Assembly (NCBI GenBank): GCA_003154055.1
Contig: PMCH01000300.1
Coordinates: forward strand, 2,312 to 18,026
Direction of reading: 5' to 3'
Origin: Acidobacteriaceae bacterium
Lineage (GTDB): Bacteria > Acidobacteriota > Terriglobia > Terriglobales > Acidobacteriaceae
Length of the DNA stretch: 15,715 bases
The notes beneath the pieces were generated by a model that was given only the letters and a program-made list of their open reading frames with translations, did not search any database and had not been told where the DNA came from. A program made the position numbers and the translations under genes. This document shows, piece after piece, positions 8,119 through 14,748 of this stretch (positions are counted from its first letter, which is position 1; every line of letters begins with the position of its first letter).

Positions 8119-9939
8119 TTGCCACTGAAACTGCCCATCCCGTCGCGGGTCCCGCTGATCTACGTCATCCTGGGCGTGTTGCTGGCGATCAGTGTGGTGC
8201 CCATGTATTTCTACTCGGCGCAGATGGAAGAACTGAACCGGGGACGGCTGAAGACCGACGAGATGCTTCTGCAGAATACGGTGACGCGCTCGCTGGCGGA
8301 CGATATCTCGCAGCACCAGGAAACGCTGCGCATGATGCTGGCCAACCTGTCGTCTTCGATTCAGGTCACCAGCGGAAATGATATCGGGTCGCAGAATATT
8401 GAAGCGCCGGAACTGCGGGCGCTGCTGGAGAATTTCGTTTCCTCCTCCAACGACATTGCCTACGCCACGGTGCTGAACGCCGATGCCAAAGGGATTTCGG
8501 CGGGTCGCATTGAACCCGACGCTTTCCTGCAACGGGAACTGGAACGCGCCTATGCCGCCGCCCATGAGGGACGGGGCTACAGCGGGCAACCCCTGGTAGT
8601 GGGGGGCGGAAAGGCCGCCCGTACCGTGATGCTGGTCAGCGTGCCCATCATGTATGGCGGACGGTTCCTGGGGATGATCGGGTCGGTGGTGGATCAGCAA
8701 TTCCTGATCCGGCGCCTGCAGGAAGTGAGCCACTCGGGCCTGATGCCGTACGTGGTAGACAGCCAGGGACGACTGGTGGCAGCAGCGGCGCCCGAATATG
8801 CCACCGGGCAGGACATGAACAACTTCGACATCGTGCGCAGCTTTGTGGGCGAGGGCGCCAAGGCCCAGTTGGCGGCGACTCGCGAGTTTGCTGTTCGCGA
8901 CGGCAAGAAAAAAACGCAGATGCTGGGCACCTACAGTCCAGTGTCCGCGCTGGACTGGGCGGTGGTGGTGCAGAAGCCGCAGGACGAGGCCTATCGCAGC
9001 ATTTTTGAAATGCAGCGTACGGGCCGCCTGCTGGCGCTGCTGGCAGTCTTCCTGAGCGTGGGGCTAAGCATTTTTTCGGCGCGGAAGATCACCAGCCCAC
9101 TGGAAGTGCTGGCCCAATCCAGCCGGGCCATTGCACGTGGCGACTTCACCCAGCGCGTCCACCTGTCAACGCGGACCGAGATCGGAGAGCTGGCAGCTAC
9201 TTTCAACACTATGTCGGAAGAACTGGAGCAGTTCGTCGAGGACTTGAAACGCGCCGCTGAAGAGAACAAAGCGCTGTTCATGGGATCGATCCAGATGCTG
9301 GCCGGCGCAGTCGACGAAAAAGACCCCTACACACGCGGCCACTCGGACCGGGTCACGAAGTACTCGTTGATGATCGCCCGTGAGATGAAGCTGGACCCCG
9401 GGTTCCTGGAAATCCTGCGCGTGTCGGCCCAACTTCACGACGTGGGCAAGATCGGTATTGAAGACCGGATTCTGAAGAAACCCGGCGCCCTGACTACCGA
9501 AGAATTCGAGATCATGAAGACCCATACCACCAAGGGCGCGAACATCCTGCGGCCGGTCCCACAGTTGCGCGAGATGCTGCCGGGAATCGAATTGCATCAC
9601 GAGGCGATCAACGGACGCGGCTATCCCTACGGTCTGAAGGATGCGGAAATCCCGCTACTGCCGCGCGTGATCGCGGTGGCAGACACATTCGACGCCCTGA
9701 CCACCAGCCGTCCCTATCAGAAGGCGCACGATCCGCTGGACGCCTTGAAAATCATCCGTGATTTGTCCGGGAAGCGCCTGGACCCAACCGCGGTCAATGC
9801 CCTGATGGCGGTTTACCAGCGCGGTGAAATCCGCATTCAGAAACATCTGACTCTGGCGCCGGTGGTGGAACCAGTTATGCCGGTGGTACCGCCCGACGCT
9901 CCCGCCGATCCGCTTACTATCGCTACCGGACGCACCTAG
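8119..9939 (+). CDS. Membrane HD-GYP cyclic-di-GMP phosphodiesterase with HAMP domain
   Basis: 606 residues. The order is TM helix (about 12-33), a periplasmic sensor region (about 34-300, probably a Cache-like fold; it includes PVSALDWAVVVQKP typical of the end of such domains), a second TM (about 302-320), a HAMP linker (about 320-372) and a cytoplasmic HD-GYP domain (about 390-575). The catalytic signatures are present: RGHSDRV (406-412), HD (440-441) in LHDVGKIGI, and HHEAINGRGYP (493-503) with the GYP triad. Such proteins hydrolyse c-di-GMP to GMP or pGpG. The start is TTG, since there is no ATG or GTG between the upstream in-frame stop (8023) and TM1; a CTG at 8041 is the other option. 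No Shine-Dalgarno is evident, so the start is less certain than the function. A Pro-rich tail (581-597) follows the domain. Confidence 0.93.
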   Translation: MPLKLPIPSRVPLIYVILGVLLAISVVPMYFYSAQMEELNRGRLKTDEMLLQNTVTRSLADDISQHQETLRMMLANLSSSIQVTSGNDIGSQNIEAPELRALLENFVSSSNDIAYATVLNADAKGISAGRIEPDAFLQRELERAYAAAHEGRGYSGQPLVVGGGKAARTVMLVSVPIMYGGRFLGMIGSVVDQQFLIRRLQEVSHSGLMPYVVDSQGRLVAAAAPEYATGQDMNNFDIVRSFVGEGAKAQLAATREFAVRDGKKKTQMLGTYSPVSALDWAVVVQKPQDEAYRSIFEMQRTGRLLALLAVFLSVGLSIFSARKITSPLEVLAQSSRAIARGDFTQRVHLSTRTEIGELAATFNTMSEELEQFVEDLKRAAEENKALFMGSIQMLAGAVDEKDPYTRGHSDRVTKYSLMIAREMKLDPGFLEILRVSAQLHDVGKIGIEDRILKKPGALTTEEFEIMKTHTTKGANILRPVPQLREMLPGIELHHEAINGRGYPYGLKDAEIPLLPRVIAVADTFDALTTSRPYQKAHDPLDALKIIRDLSGKRLDPTAVNALMAVYQRGEIRIQKHLTLAPVVEPVMPVVPPDAPADPLTIATGRT

Positions 9940-9957
9940 CTGCTGCGAGCGAGCCTC

Positions 9958-10006
9958 TTAGCGTTTGGCCGTTAGCTATTGGCTCTCGGCTCCGAGCAAC
10001 GCCAAA
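9958..10006. repeat. Phased 7-bp degenerate tandem repeat with fold-back
   Basis: Six heptads in register follow the HD-GYP stop: TTAGCGT, TTGGCCG, TTAGCTA, TTGGCTC, TCGGCTC, CGAGCAA (9958-9999), all with A/G-G-C at positions 3-5. The segment also folds: TTTGGC-c-GTT (9964-9973) pairs with AAC-GCCAAA (9998-10006), nine pairs with one bulge, around an inner CTCG/CGAG stem. There is no T-run after it, so it is not a classical intrinsic terminator. Confidence 0.6.
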
Positions 10007-10079
10007 ATCACTACATCGCCGGAAATCTCACTTTCGCCCGGCGGCGTCAGACCACGAAGCCCTCTTCCCTTCCCGCCTA

Positions 10080-10085
10080 TATAAT
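10080..10085 (+). promoter_or_regulatory. Candidate -10 box of ftsY
   Basis: A perfect TATAAT stands 13 bases before the ftsY ATG; the preceding 17-base window shows no convincing -35. A start about 7 bases downstream would leave only a 7-9 base leader, which agrees with the absence of a Shine-Dalgarno before the ATG. Confidence 0.4.
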
Positions 10086-10098
10086 CGGCTGATACGTC

Positions 10099-11055
10099 AT
10101 GATTCAGACCCTTTTTGGCAGCCTGGACGAAGAACAGAAACCGAGTTTTCTTGAGCGCATGAAGGAGGCGGTCTCGCGCACCCGCGAGAACCTGGCCGAA
10201 CGCATCGAAGATGTTGTGTCGATGGGCAAGGAGATCGACCGCGCGACGCTGGATGACCTGGAAGCAACCCTGATCGGCGCCGACCTGGGCACGACCACGA
10301 CCCATGAAGTGCTGGAGAAACTGCGGGACAAGGCCGATCGCAAACAGATCAAAGATGTGAACGAGTTGAAGAGGCTGCTGAAGGAAGAGCTGCTCGCGAT
10401 CTTGAACTCGACTGCCGCGCGCCCTGTGACCAGAGTGGACGGCACGCCAGAGGTCATCCTGGTGGTGGGAGTCAACGGCACGGGGAAGACAACCACGATC
10501 GGCAAGCTGGCGCAACTGTTTCGAGCCCAGGGCAAAACCGTGCTGCTGTGCGCCGCCGATACGTTCCGGGCGGCGGCGATCGAGCAACTGGAAATCTGGG
10601 GGCAGCGCACCGGCACCGAAGTGATCAAAACGAAATCCGGGGGCGACCCGTCGGCCGTGCTGTTCGACGCCCTGCAATCGGCAACTTCCCGGAAAACGGA
10701 CTACGTGATCGTGGATACCGCGGGGCGACTGCACACCAAGCAGAACCTGATGATGGAACTCGAGAAGATGAAGCGCACGGCAGAACGCATCGTGCCCGGG
10801 GCTCCGCATGAAACCCTGCTGGTGATGGACGCGACGACGGGCCAGAACGGGTTGCAGCAGGCACGGCTGTTCACGCAATCGGCCGCTGTGACTGGGATCG
10901 TGCTGACCAAGCTTGACGGAACTGCCAAGGGCGGAGTGGTGGTCGCGATCTCGCGGGAACTGGGATTGCCGGTGCGATTTGTGGGCGTGGGCGAGAAAGT
11001 GGGAGATTTGCTGCCGTTTGACGCGAAGGAGTTTGTGGATTCGTTGTTCTCCTGA
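10099..11055 (+). CDS. ftsY: Signal recognition particle receptor FtsY
   Basis: 318 residues. FtsY is the SRP-type GTPase that docks ribosome-SRP complexes at the inner membrane and hands them to SecYEG. An N-domain four-helix bundle (about 15-105) precedes the G domain, with G1 GVNGTGKTTT (124-133), the DTFRAAA block (154-160), G3 DTAGR (206-210), G4 TKLDG (270-274) and the closing GVGE (296-299). It lacks the long acidic A domain of E. coli FtsY and begins almost directly with the N-domain, as in many bacteria. The motif GVNGTGKTTT together with DTFRAAA distinguishes FtsY from Ffh, which also has an M domain. The ATG is assigned by domain fit; there is no Shine-Dalgarno and a TATAAT box sits 13 bases upstream, so the mRNA may be nearly leaderless. 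The small membrane-protein gene and ribD follow on the same strand. Confidence 0.97.
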   Translation: MIQTLFGSLDEEQKPSFLERMKEAVSRTRENLAERIEDVVSMGKEIDRATLDDLEATLIGADLGTTTTHEVLEKLRDKADRKQIKDVNELKRLLKEELLAILNSTAARPVTRVDGTPEVILVVGVNGTGKTTTIGKLAQLFRAQGKTVLLCAADTFRAAAIEQLEIWGQRTGTEVIKTKSGGDPSAVLFDALQSATSRKTDYVIVDTAGRLHTKQNLMMELEKMKRTAERIVPGAPHETLLVMDATTGQNGLQQARLFTQSAAVTGIVLTKLDGTAKGGVVVAISRELGLPVRFVGVGEKVGDLLPFDAKEFVDSLFS

Positions 11056-11058
11056 TAA

Positions 11059-11079
11059 TTCACCACGGGGGCACGGAGG
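11059..11079 (+). repeat. Short octamer repeat, copy 1 (TTCAC head plus two 8-mers)
   Basis: TTCAC is followed by CACGGGGG and CACGGAGG, an 8-bp phased repeat. It begins 3 bases after the ftsY stop, and its second octamer supplies the GGAGG ribosome-binding site of the 75-residue gene. Copy 2 lies inverted at 11328-11356. Confidence 0.65.
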
Positions 11080-11090
11080 AAGATAACTTT

Positions 11091-11318
11091 ATGGATGTCT
11101 GGTGGCAACTAGCAATTGCCCTGGCGGTACTGTGGTTGGTTGTCCGCTTCATCCGGACCCTATTTCGTCCCCGAGAGCCCTCCGAATCGGTTGAAGATCC
11201 TCTGGCAGGCGTACCATCGCCCAAAAGACGCGGTCCGCAAAATCGATCTGGCGCAGTAGCATTGGCAGAGCCCGATGAGGAAGACGAGAATAGCAGCTTC
11301 CCACCGCGCAACTTGTGA
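11091..11318 (+). CDS. Small single-pass membrane protein, unknown
   Basis: 75 residues; not recognised. One hydrophobic helix (about 4-20, WWQLAIALAVLWLVVRF) is followed by a basic RTLFRPR stretch, giving N-out/C-in or N-terminally anchored topology by the positive-inside rule. The rest is a hydrophilic tail with Pro, Ser and acidic runs (EPDEEDENSS near 60-69), probably disordered. The ATG follows an AGGA box (11077-11080, within an octamer repeat) at ten bases. It lies between ftsY and ribD with short gaps (35 and 49 bases), so co-transcription is plausible. The length is short but the start signal, codon use and TM/tail layout favour a real gene. It does not have the amphipathic helix of TatA, which was considered. 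Confidence 0.6.
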   Translation: MDVWWQLAIALAVLWLVVRFIRTLFRPREPSESVEDPLAGVPSPKRRGPQNRSGAVALAEPDEEDENSSFPPRNL

Positions 11319-11327
11319 AGAGGTTTT

Positions 11328-11356
11328 TCTCCGTGCTTCTGTGCCTCCGTGGTGAA
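11328..11356 (-). repeat. Short octamer repeat, copy 2 (TTCAC head plus three 8-mers)
   Basis: Read on the minus strand it is TTCAC, CACGGAGG, CACAGAAG, CACGGAGA, the same architecture as copy 1 at 11059-11079 but inverted and one unit longer. It fills most of the 49-base gap between the small membrane-protein gene and ribD. Confidence 0.65.
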
Positions 11357-11367
11357 GTGGCCCTTTG

Positions 11368-12504
11368 ATGACTCATGACGAACTCCATATTCGGCGCGCG
11401 CTCGAACTGGCACGCGGTGGGATTGGGCTGGTGTCGCCAAATCCGGCTGTGGGCGCGGTCGTGCTGGATTCGTCTGGTAAGGAAGCCGGAGCCGGAACGC
11501 ACACCTATGACGGCGTGAAGCACGCAGAAGTGCTCGCCCTGGAGCAGGCAGGCGAACGCGCTCGCGGCGGGACTCTCTACCTCAATCTGGAACCCTGCTC
11601 CCACCAGGGGCGCACCGGACCCTGTGCTGACGTTGTAATTGCGGCGGGAATTCGGAGGGTGGTCTGCTCGATGGTGGATCCGAATCCACAGGTGGCGGGC
11701 CGCGGGTTCGCCAGGCTGCGGGCTGCCGGAATCCAGGTGGACATCGGCCTAGGCGAGGCGGAAGCCAAAAAGCTGAACGAGAGCTTCGCCAGGTACATCC
11801 GAACGGGCCTCCCGCTGGTCACGCTGAAGTCAGCAATGACGTTGGACGGAAAGATTGCGCCGCCGGCCCACATCACGACCGCCGAGCAGAAGGGCGCGCA
11901 GCGCACGCAATGGATTACGGGGGAAGTCGCGCGAGCCCATGTGCAGCGGCTTCGCCATCAACAGGACGCGTTGCTGGTAGGGGTCGGCACTGTCATGACA
12001 GATGATCCGCTGCTCACCGATCGCAGTGGCCTTCCGCGCCGCCGCAAGCTGCTGCGTGTGATTTTGGATTCCTACCTCCGCACTCCGATTGCGTCTCGCC
12101 TGGTCCAGACCGCCAATCACGATGTGCTCGTCTTTTACTCCACGGCCGAAGAACATGCCAGGCAAGCATTGGAAGCAAAGGGCATCCGAGTGGAACAGAT
12201 TGCGCCAGCAGACGCGGACGGAAGGCCCAGCTTCGCAACCGTGATTGAGCGGTTGGGAAAACTCGAGATCACAAGCCTGGTGATCGAAGGTGGCGCACAG
12301 GTGAACGGGAAGGCCCTGGCGTCAGACGCGGTGGACAAGGTGTTTCTCTACTTTTCGCCCAGGATTCTCGGAGAGGAAGCAGTGCCTTTCACCGGCGGCG
12401 AGGGAATCGGCGGAAAGGCGAAAAACCTGAAGCAGGTCAAACTGCACTATTTCGGCGAGGATTTCGCGGTTGAAGGCTATTTGAAGGACCCGTACAAGGA
12501 CTGA
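11368..12504 (+). CDS. ribD: Bifunctional riboflavin deaminase/reductase
   Basis: 378 residues. RibD performs steps two and three of riboflavin synthesis: deamination of the diaminopyrimidinone phosphate and NADPH-dependent reduction of its ribosyl group. The N-terminal zinc deaminase domain has HAE (52-54, zinc ligand H52 and catalytic E54) and PCSHQGRTGPC (76-86, zinc ligands C77 and C86). The C-terminal reductase domain (about 148-375) shows TLKSAMTLDGKIA (152-164), GVGTVMTDDPLL (205-216) and VIEGGAQVNG (305-314). I chose the ATG at 11368 over the TTG one codon earlier. A GTGAAG stands upstream but the ribosome-binding site is weak. ribE follows after 19 bases, clearly the same operon; ribBA and ribH are not in the window, and no FMN riboswitch core is visible ahead of the gene. 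Confidence 0.96.
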   Translation: MTHDELHIRRALELARGGIGLVSPNPAVGAVVLDSSGKEAGAGTHTYDGVKHAEVLALEQAGERARGGTLYLNLEPCSHQGRTGPCADVVIAAGIRRVVCSMVDPNPQVAGRGFARLRAAGIQVDIGLGEAEAKKLNESFARYIRTGLPLVTLKSAMTLDGKIAPPAHITTAEQKGAQRTQWITGEVARAHVQRLRHQQDALLVGVGTVMTDDPLLTDRSGLPRRRKLLRVILDSYLRTPIASRLVQTANHDVLVFYSTAEEHARQALEAKGIRVEQIAPADADGRPSFATVIERLGKLEITSLVIEGGAQVNGKALASDAVDKVFLYFSPRILGEEAVPFTGGEGIGGKAKNLKQVKLHYFGEDFAVEGYLKDPYKD

Positions 12505-12523
12505 GATTGCATTTGGAGGGCTC

Positions 12524-13168
12524 ATGTTTACCGGAATTGTCGAAGAAGTGGGCAAGGTCGTGAAGATCGAGCAGCGCGGCGAAAATCGGCGAATCACAGT
12601 CGAGGCCGTGAATACACCGAAAGAACTGGGCACCGGACACAGTGTCGCGGTGAGCGGGGTCTGCCTGACGGCACTCGACATCAAGCCGAAATCGTTCTGC
12701 GCCGATCTGGCGCCGGAAACATGGAGCCGCACCTCATTTTCGCGGATTCGCCAGGGAGCGCTCGTGAATCTCGAATTGCCGATGAAGGCCGACGGGCGCT
12801 TTGGCGGACATATCGTTCAGGGCCACGTGGACGGCGTGGGGAAACTGATCGGACTGGAGCGCATCGCGGATTCCGAGAACTGGTGGCTGCACATTGAAAT
12901 GCCGCGCGACGTCGAAAAGTACACCGTGTTCAAGGGCTCGATCTCGATTGAGGGCATCAGCCTCACGGTCGCAAAGCTGGAAAAGAACCGCTGCACCATT
13001 GCCATCATCCCGCATACGGTCGAGATGACGAATCTCAATTCGTTGAAACCGGGCGATCCGGTCAATCTCGAGGCGGACCTGATCGCCAAGTATGTGGAGA
13101 AGATGATGGCGGCGCCGGCTGCGGAGAGTTCGATTACGGTGGAGGAGTTGGTGAGCAAAGGGTTCTGA
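12524..13168 (+). CDS. ribE: Riboflavin synthase, alpha-type
   Basis: 214 residues. It converts two molecules of 6,7-dimethyl-8-ribityllumazine into riboflavin plus the diaminopyrimidine, in the cytoplasm as a homotrimer. The N-terminal MFTGIVEEVGKV is the family signature. Two lumazine-binding repeats follow: about 1-95 with SVAVSGVCLTA (40-50), and about 96-192 with GHIVQGHVDGVG (95-106), SISIEGISLTV (139-149) and NLEADLIAKYVEK (181-193). A short C-terminal extension remains. Length is close to the usual 210-220. The ATG has GGAGGG three bases upstream, and the gene lies 19 bases after ribD. It faces the minus-strand ABC ATPase gene across a repeat-filled 74-base gap. Some databases call this gene ribC or ribE. 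Confidence 0.96.
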   Translation: MFTGIVEEVGKVVKIEQRGENRRITVEAVNTPKELGTGHSVAVSGVCLTALDIKPKSFCADLAPETWSRTSFSRIRQGALVNLELPMKADGRFGGHIVQGHVDGVGKLIGLERIADSENWWLHIEMPRDVEKYTVFKGSISIEGISLTVAKLEKNRCTIAIIPHTVEMTNLNSLKPGDPVNLEADLIAKYVEKMMAAPAAESSITVEELVSKGF

Positions 13169-13170
13169 AT

Positions 13171-13243
13171 AGTCGCGAGTGGCGTGTCGCGAGTAGGAGC
13201 AACAACTCGACTCGCCTTTCGCGCTCGGCACTCGCCACTTTTT
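13171..13243. repeat. Inverted 7-bp phased repeats between convergent genes; possible bidirectional terminator
   Basis: The left half has AGTCGCG, AGTGGCG, TGTCGCG, AGTAGGA (13171-13198). The right half read on the minus strand has AGTGGCG, AGTGCCG and degenerate units (13239 downwards). AGTGGCG at 13178-13184 is fully complementary to CGCCACT at 13233-13239, and CGCGAGT (13188-13194) nearly pairs with ACTCGCC (13210-13216). A run of five T follows the right arm (13239-13243). It fills the gap between the stops of ribE and the ABC gene, so it could terminate ribE transcripts. Confidence 0.55.
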
Positions 13244-14013
13244 CACGCTTCCAGCTTCAACTCGTCCAGTTCCAGGAATTCCCGCAGGATCGGCTCTTCG
13301 GATTTTTCCATTTCCTTGTAGGGCCCGAAAAAAATGACGCGCCCTTCGTGCAGAAAGACAATGCGGTCAGCGAGCTTCTTGGCGAGGCGCATGTCGTGAG
13401 TGACGACCACGCTGGTCAGATGCAACTGGAGTTGAAGGCGGGCGATCAGATCGCCCAGCAGTTGCGCCATGAGCGGGTCGACCATGGTGGTGGGCTCGTC
13501 GTAGAGGACACACTCCGGCTGGGCCGATAGTGCGCGCGCGATTGCCACCGAACGCCTCATTCCGGTGGAGAGCTCGGAGGGCAGCAGTTCCCGCATCTCC
13601 TTGACGCCAACCATTTCGAGCAGGCCGTCCACCACCTGAAAGATCTGCTCCTCGGAAAGCTCGCCTCTTTCGCGCAACGGGAAAGCAACGTTCTCGGCCA
13701 CGCTCAGCGAATCGAAGAGCGCGCCGTTCTGGAAAACCATGGTGACCTTCTTGCGGATCGCTTCCATTTGCAATTCGTTGTAGTCGGTGACGTCCTCGCC
13801 GGCGACGATGACGCGGCCTGAGTCCGGCTTCAGAAACCCCATGATCTGATGGAGCGCAACGGATTTACCGACACCGCTGCGGCCGAGGATGCAGACCATC
13901 TCCGCAGGCAGCACGTCGAAGCTGACATCGCGCAGTACGTGGTTGTCCCCAAAGGCCTTGGAGACGTGCTTGAACTCGATGTAAGGCGAAAGGGGTGCGT
14001 CGGCCATGGACAT
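13243..14013 (-). CDS. MlaF-like ABC transporter ATP-binding protein
   Basis: 256 residues from the ATG used here. It has a complete ABC ATPase core: Walker A GRSGVGKS (44-51), Q-loop FQNGALFDSLSV (94-104), signature LSTGMRRSVAIARAL (148-162, LSTGM instead of LSGGQ), Walker B CVLYDEPTT with D172/E173, and the H-loop at H206. The FQNGALFDS Q-loop, the TGM(RR) signature and DEPTTMVDP are typical of the Mla/Ttg2 (MCE-type) ATPases that power phospholipid transport between the membranes. No MlaE permease, MCE-domain protein or other ABC component is adjacent, so the partner must be encoded elsewhere. Other possible starts are TTG 14037, too near the mobA stop, and ATG 14007. It runs convergent to ribE and follows mobA on the same strand. 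Confidence 0.9.
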   Translation of the reverse strand: MSMADAPLSPYIEFKHVSKAFGDNHVLRDVSFDVLPAEMVCILGRSGVGKSVALHQIMGFLKPDSGRVIVAGEDVTDYNELQMEAIRKKVTMVFQNGALFDSLSVAENVAFPLRERGELSEEQIFQVVDGLLEMVGVKEMRELLPSELSTGMRRSVAIARALSAQPECVLYDEPTTMVDPLMAQLLGDLIARLQLQLHLTSVVVTHDMRLAKKLADRIVFLHEGRVIFFGPYKEMEKSEEPILREFLELDELKLEA

Positions 14014-14046
14014 CAGGATGGCACGAGAGGGTGGCAAGGCTCAACC

Positions 14047-14643
14047 CTAAAGGGAACCGGTTTGGGCGGTTCGCAGATCCTCCGGGGTATTGACGTTTAG
14101 AAAGACCTTCTCGGAAAAGCCCGCAGCTTCCAGTTCGCTTTCTTCGACAATGCGGATCGGGAGGCCGGAAAACACTGCGTCAACCTTGTTCTTCCCTGCC
14201 CTCAAGGCATGCTCCGCAGGAAGGGCGAAGCCGGTGCGATAGACAGCACAGAGCGGCTGAAATCCGCGACCGGTACGCGGAACAGTGACTAGATCGCCGG
14301 TGCTGGCCGCGGATGCAAACAGAAATGTGAGCAGGTCCGGGGAGACGAAGGGCATGTCCACGGCCAGCATCAAGTTCAGTTCAGCGGACGACTGGCGCAA
14401 CGCGGCGTGAATGCCCGCTAAAGGTCCCGCATCCCGATAGACATCTTCGAGGACCGTTCCGAATCTGGAGAACTTCGCAGGGTCCCCGACGATGGCGACC
14501 TGGGGACAGACGGCAGCCACGACGGTGAGGGCCCGCTCGACCAGCGTTTGCGCGCCGAACTTGAGAAAGCCCTTTTCGGCCCCCATCCGGGAACTGCGCC
14601 CGCCGGTGAGTATGAAGGCTGCGCGAGAAAGTCTCTGTTCCAT
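14047..14643 (-). CDS. mobA: Molybdenum cofactor guanylyltransferase
   Basis: 198 residues, close to E. coli MobA (about 194). It attaches GMP to molybdopterin to make the guanine dinucleotide cofactor of DMSO-reductase-type enzymes, in the cytoplasm. It has the nucleotide-binding loop LTGGRSSRMGAEKGFL (12-27), GPLAGIHAAL (73-82), the metal-binding AVDMPFV (94-100, D96), QPLCAVYR (129-136) and NVNTPEDL (183-190). The usual first Leu-Ala-Gly-Gly is Leu-Thr-Gly-Gly here. CTP-dependent MocA is a related possibility, but the GPLAGI and NVNTPEDL blocks favour MobA. The ATG at 14643 has no Shine-Dalgarno. The ABC ATPase follows within 33 bases; the PilZ gene starts divergently. No molybdoenzyme or other moa/moe gene is in view. 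Confidence 0.9.
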   Translation of the reverse strand: MEQRLSRAAFILTGGRSSRMGAEKGFLKFGAQTLVERALTVVAAVCPQVAIVGDPAKFSRFGTVLEDVYRDAGPLAGIHAALRQSSAELNLMLAVDMPFVSPDLLTFLFASAASTGDLVTVPRTGRGFQPLCAVYRTGFALPAEHALRAGKNKVDAVFSGLPIRIVEESELEAAGFSEKVFLNVNTPEDLRTAQTGSL

Positions 14644-14748
14644 CGAGAAGGAGTTTCAGCGAAGTCAGTAACCGCCCTACAGAAAAGCATAGGGCCTGTG
14701 CCACAGTACACGAAAGTAACCTATCGCTTCCGCGGCACTCATTGGAAG

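Noticed and set aside
8056..8733. 225-codon minus-strand frame opposite the start of the HD-GYP gene
   Set aside because: No domain or start signal, and it is rich in His/Gln/Arg as expected of a shadow frame.
9976..10878. 300-codon open frame on the minus strand opposite ftsY
   Set aside because: It overlaps ftsY fully, is rich in Arg/Gln/His with no domain, and is the antisense shadow expected of GC-rich coding DNA.
11091..11318. Small membrane protein as TatA/TatE
   Set aside because: It has a TM helix but lacks the FG hinge and the amphipathic helix of TatA.
11319..11367. FMN riboswitch ahead of ribD
   Set aside because: The gap is only 49 bases, mostly octamer repeat, and lacks the conserved RFN element core.
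9958..13243. CRISPR array from the short phased repeats
   Set aside because: Units are 7-8 bases without unique spacers of constant length and there are no cas genes.
14548..14748. Longer PilZ reading frame starting at 14548
   Set aside because: It would overlap mobA antisense by 96 bases and adds residues without any domain; later starts fit better.
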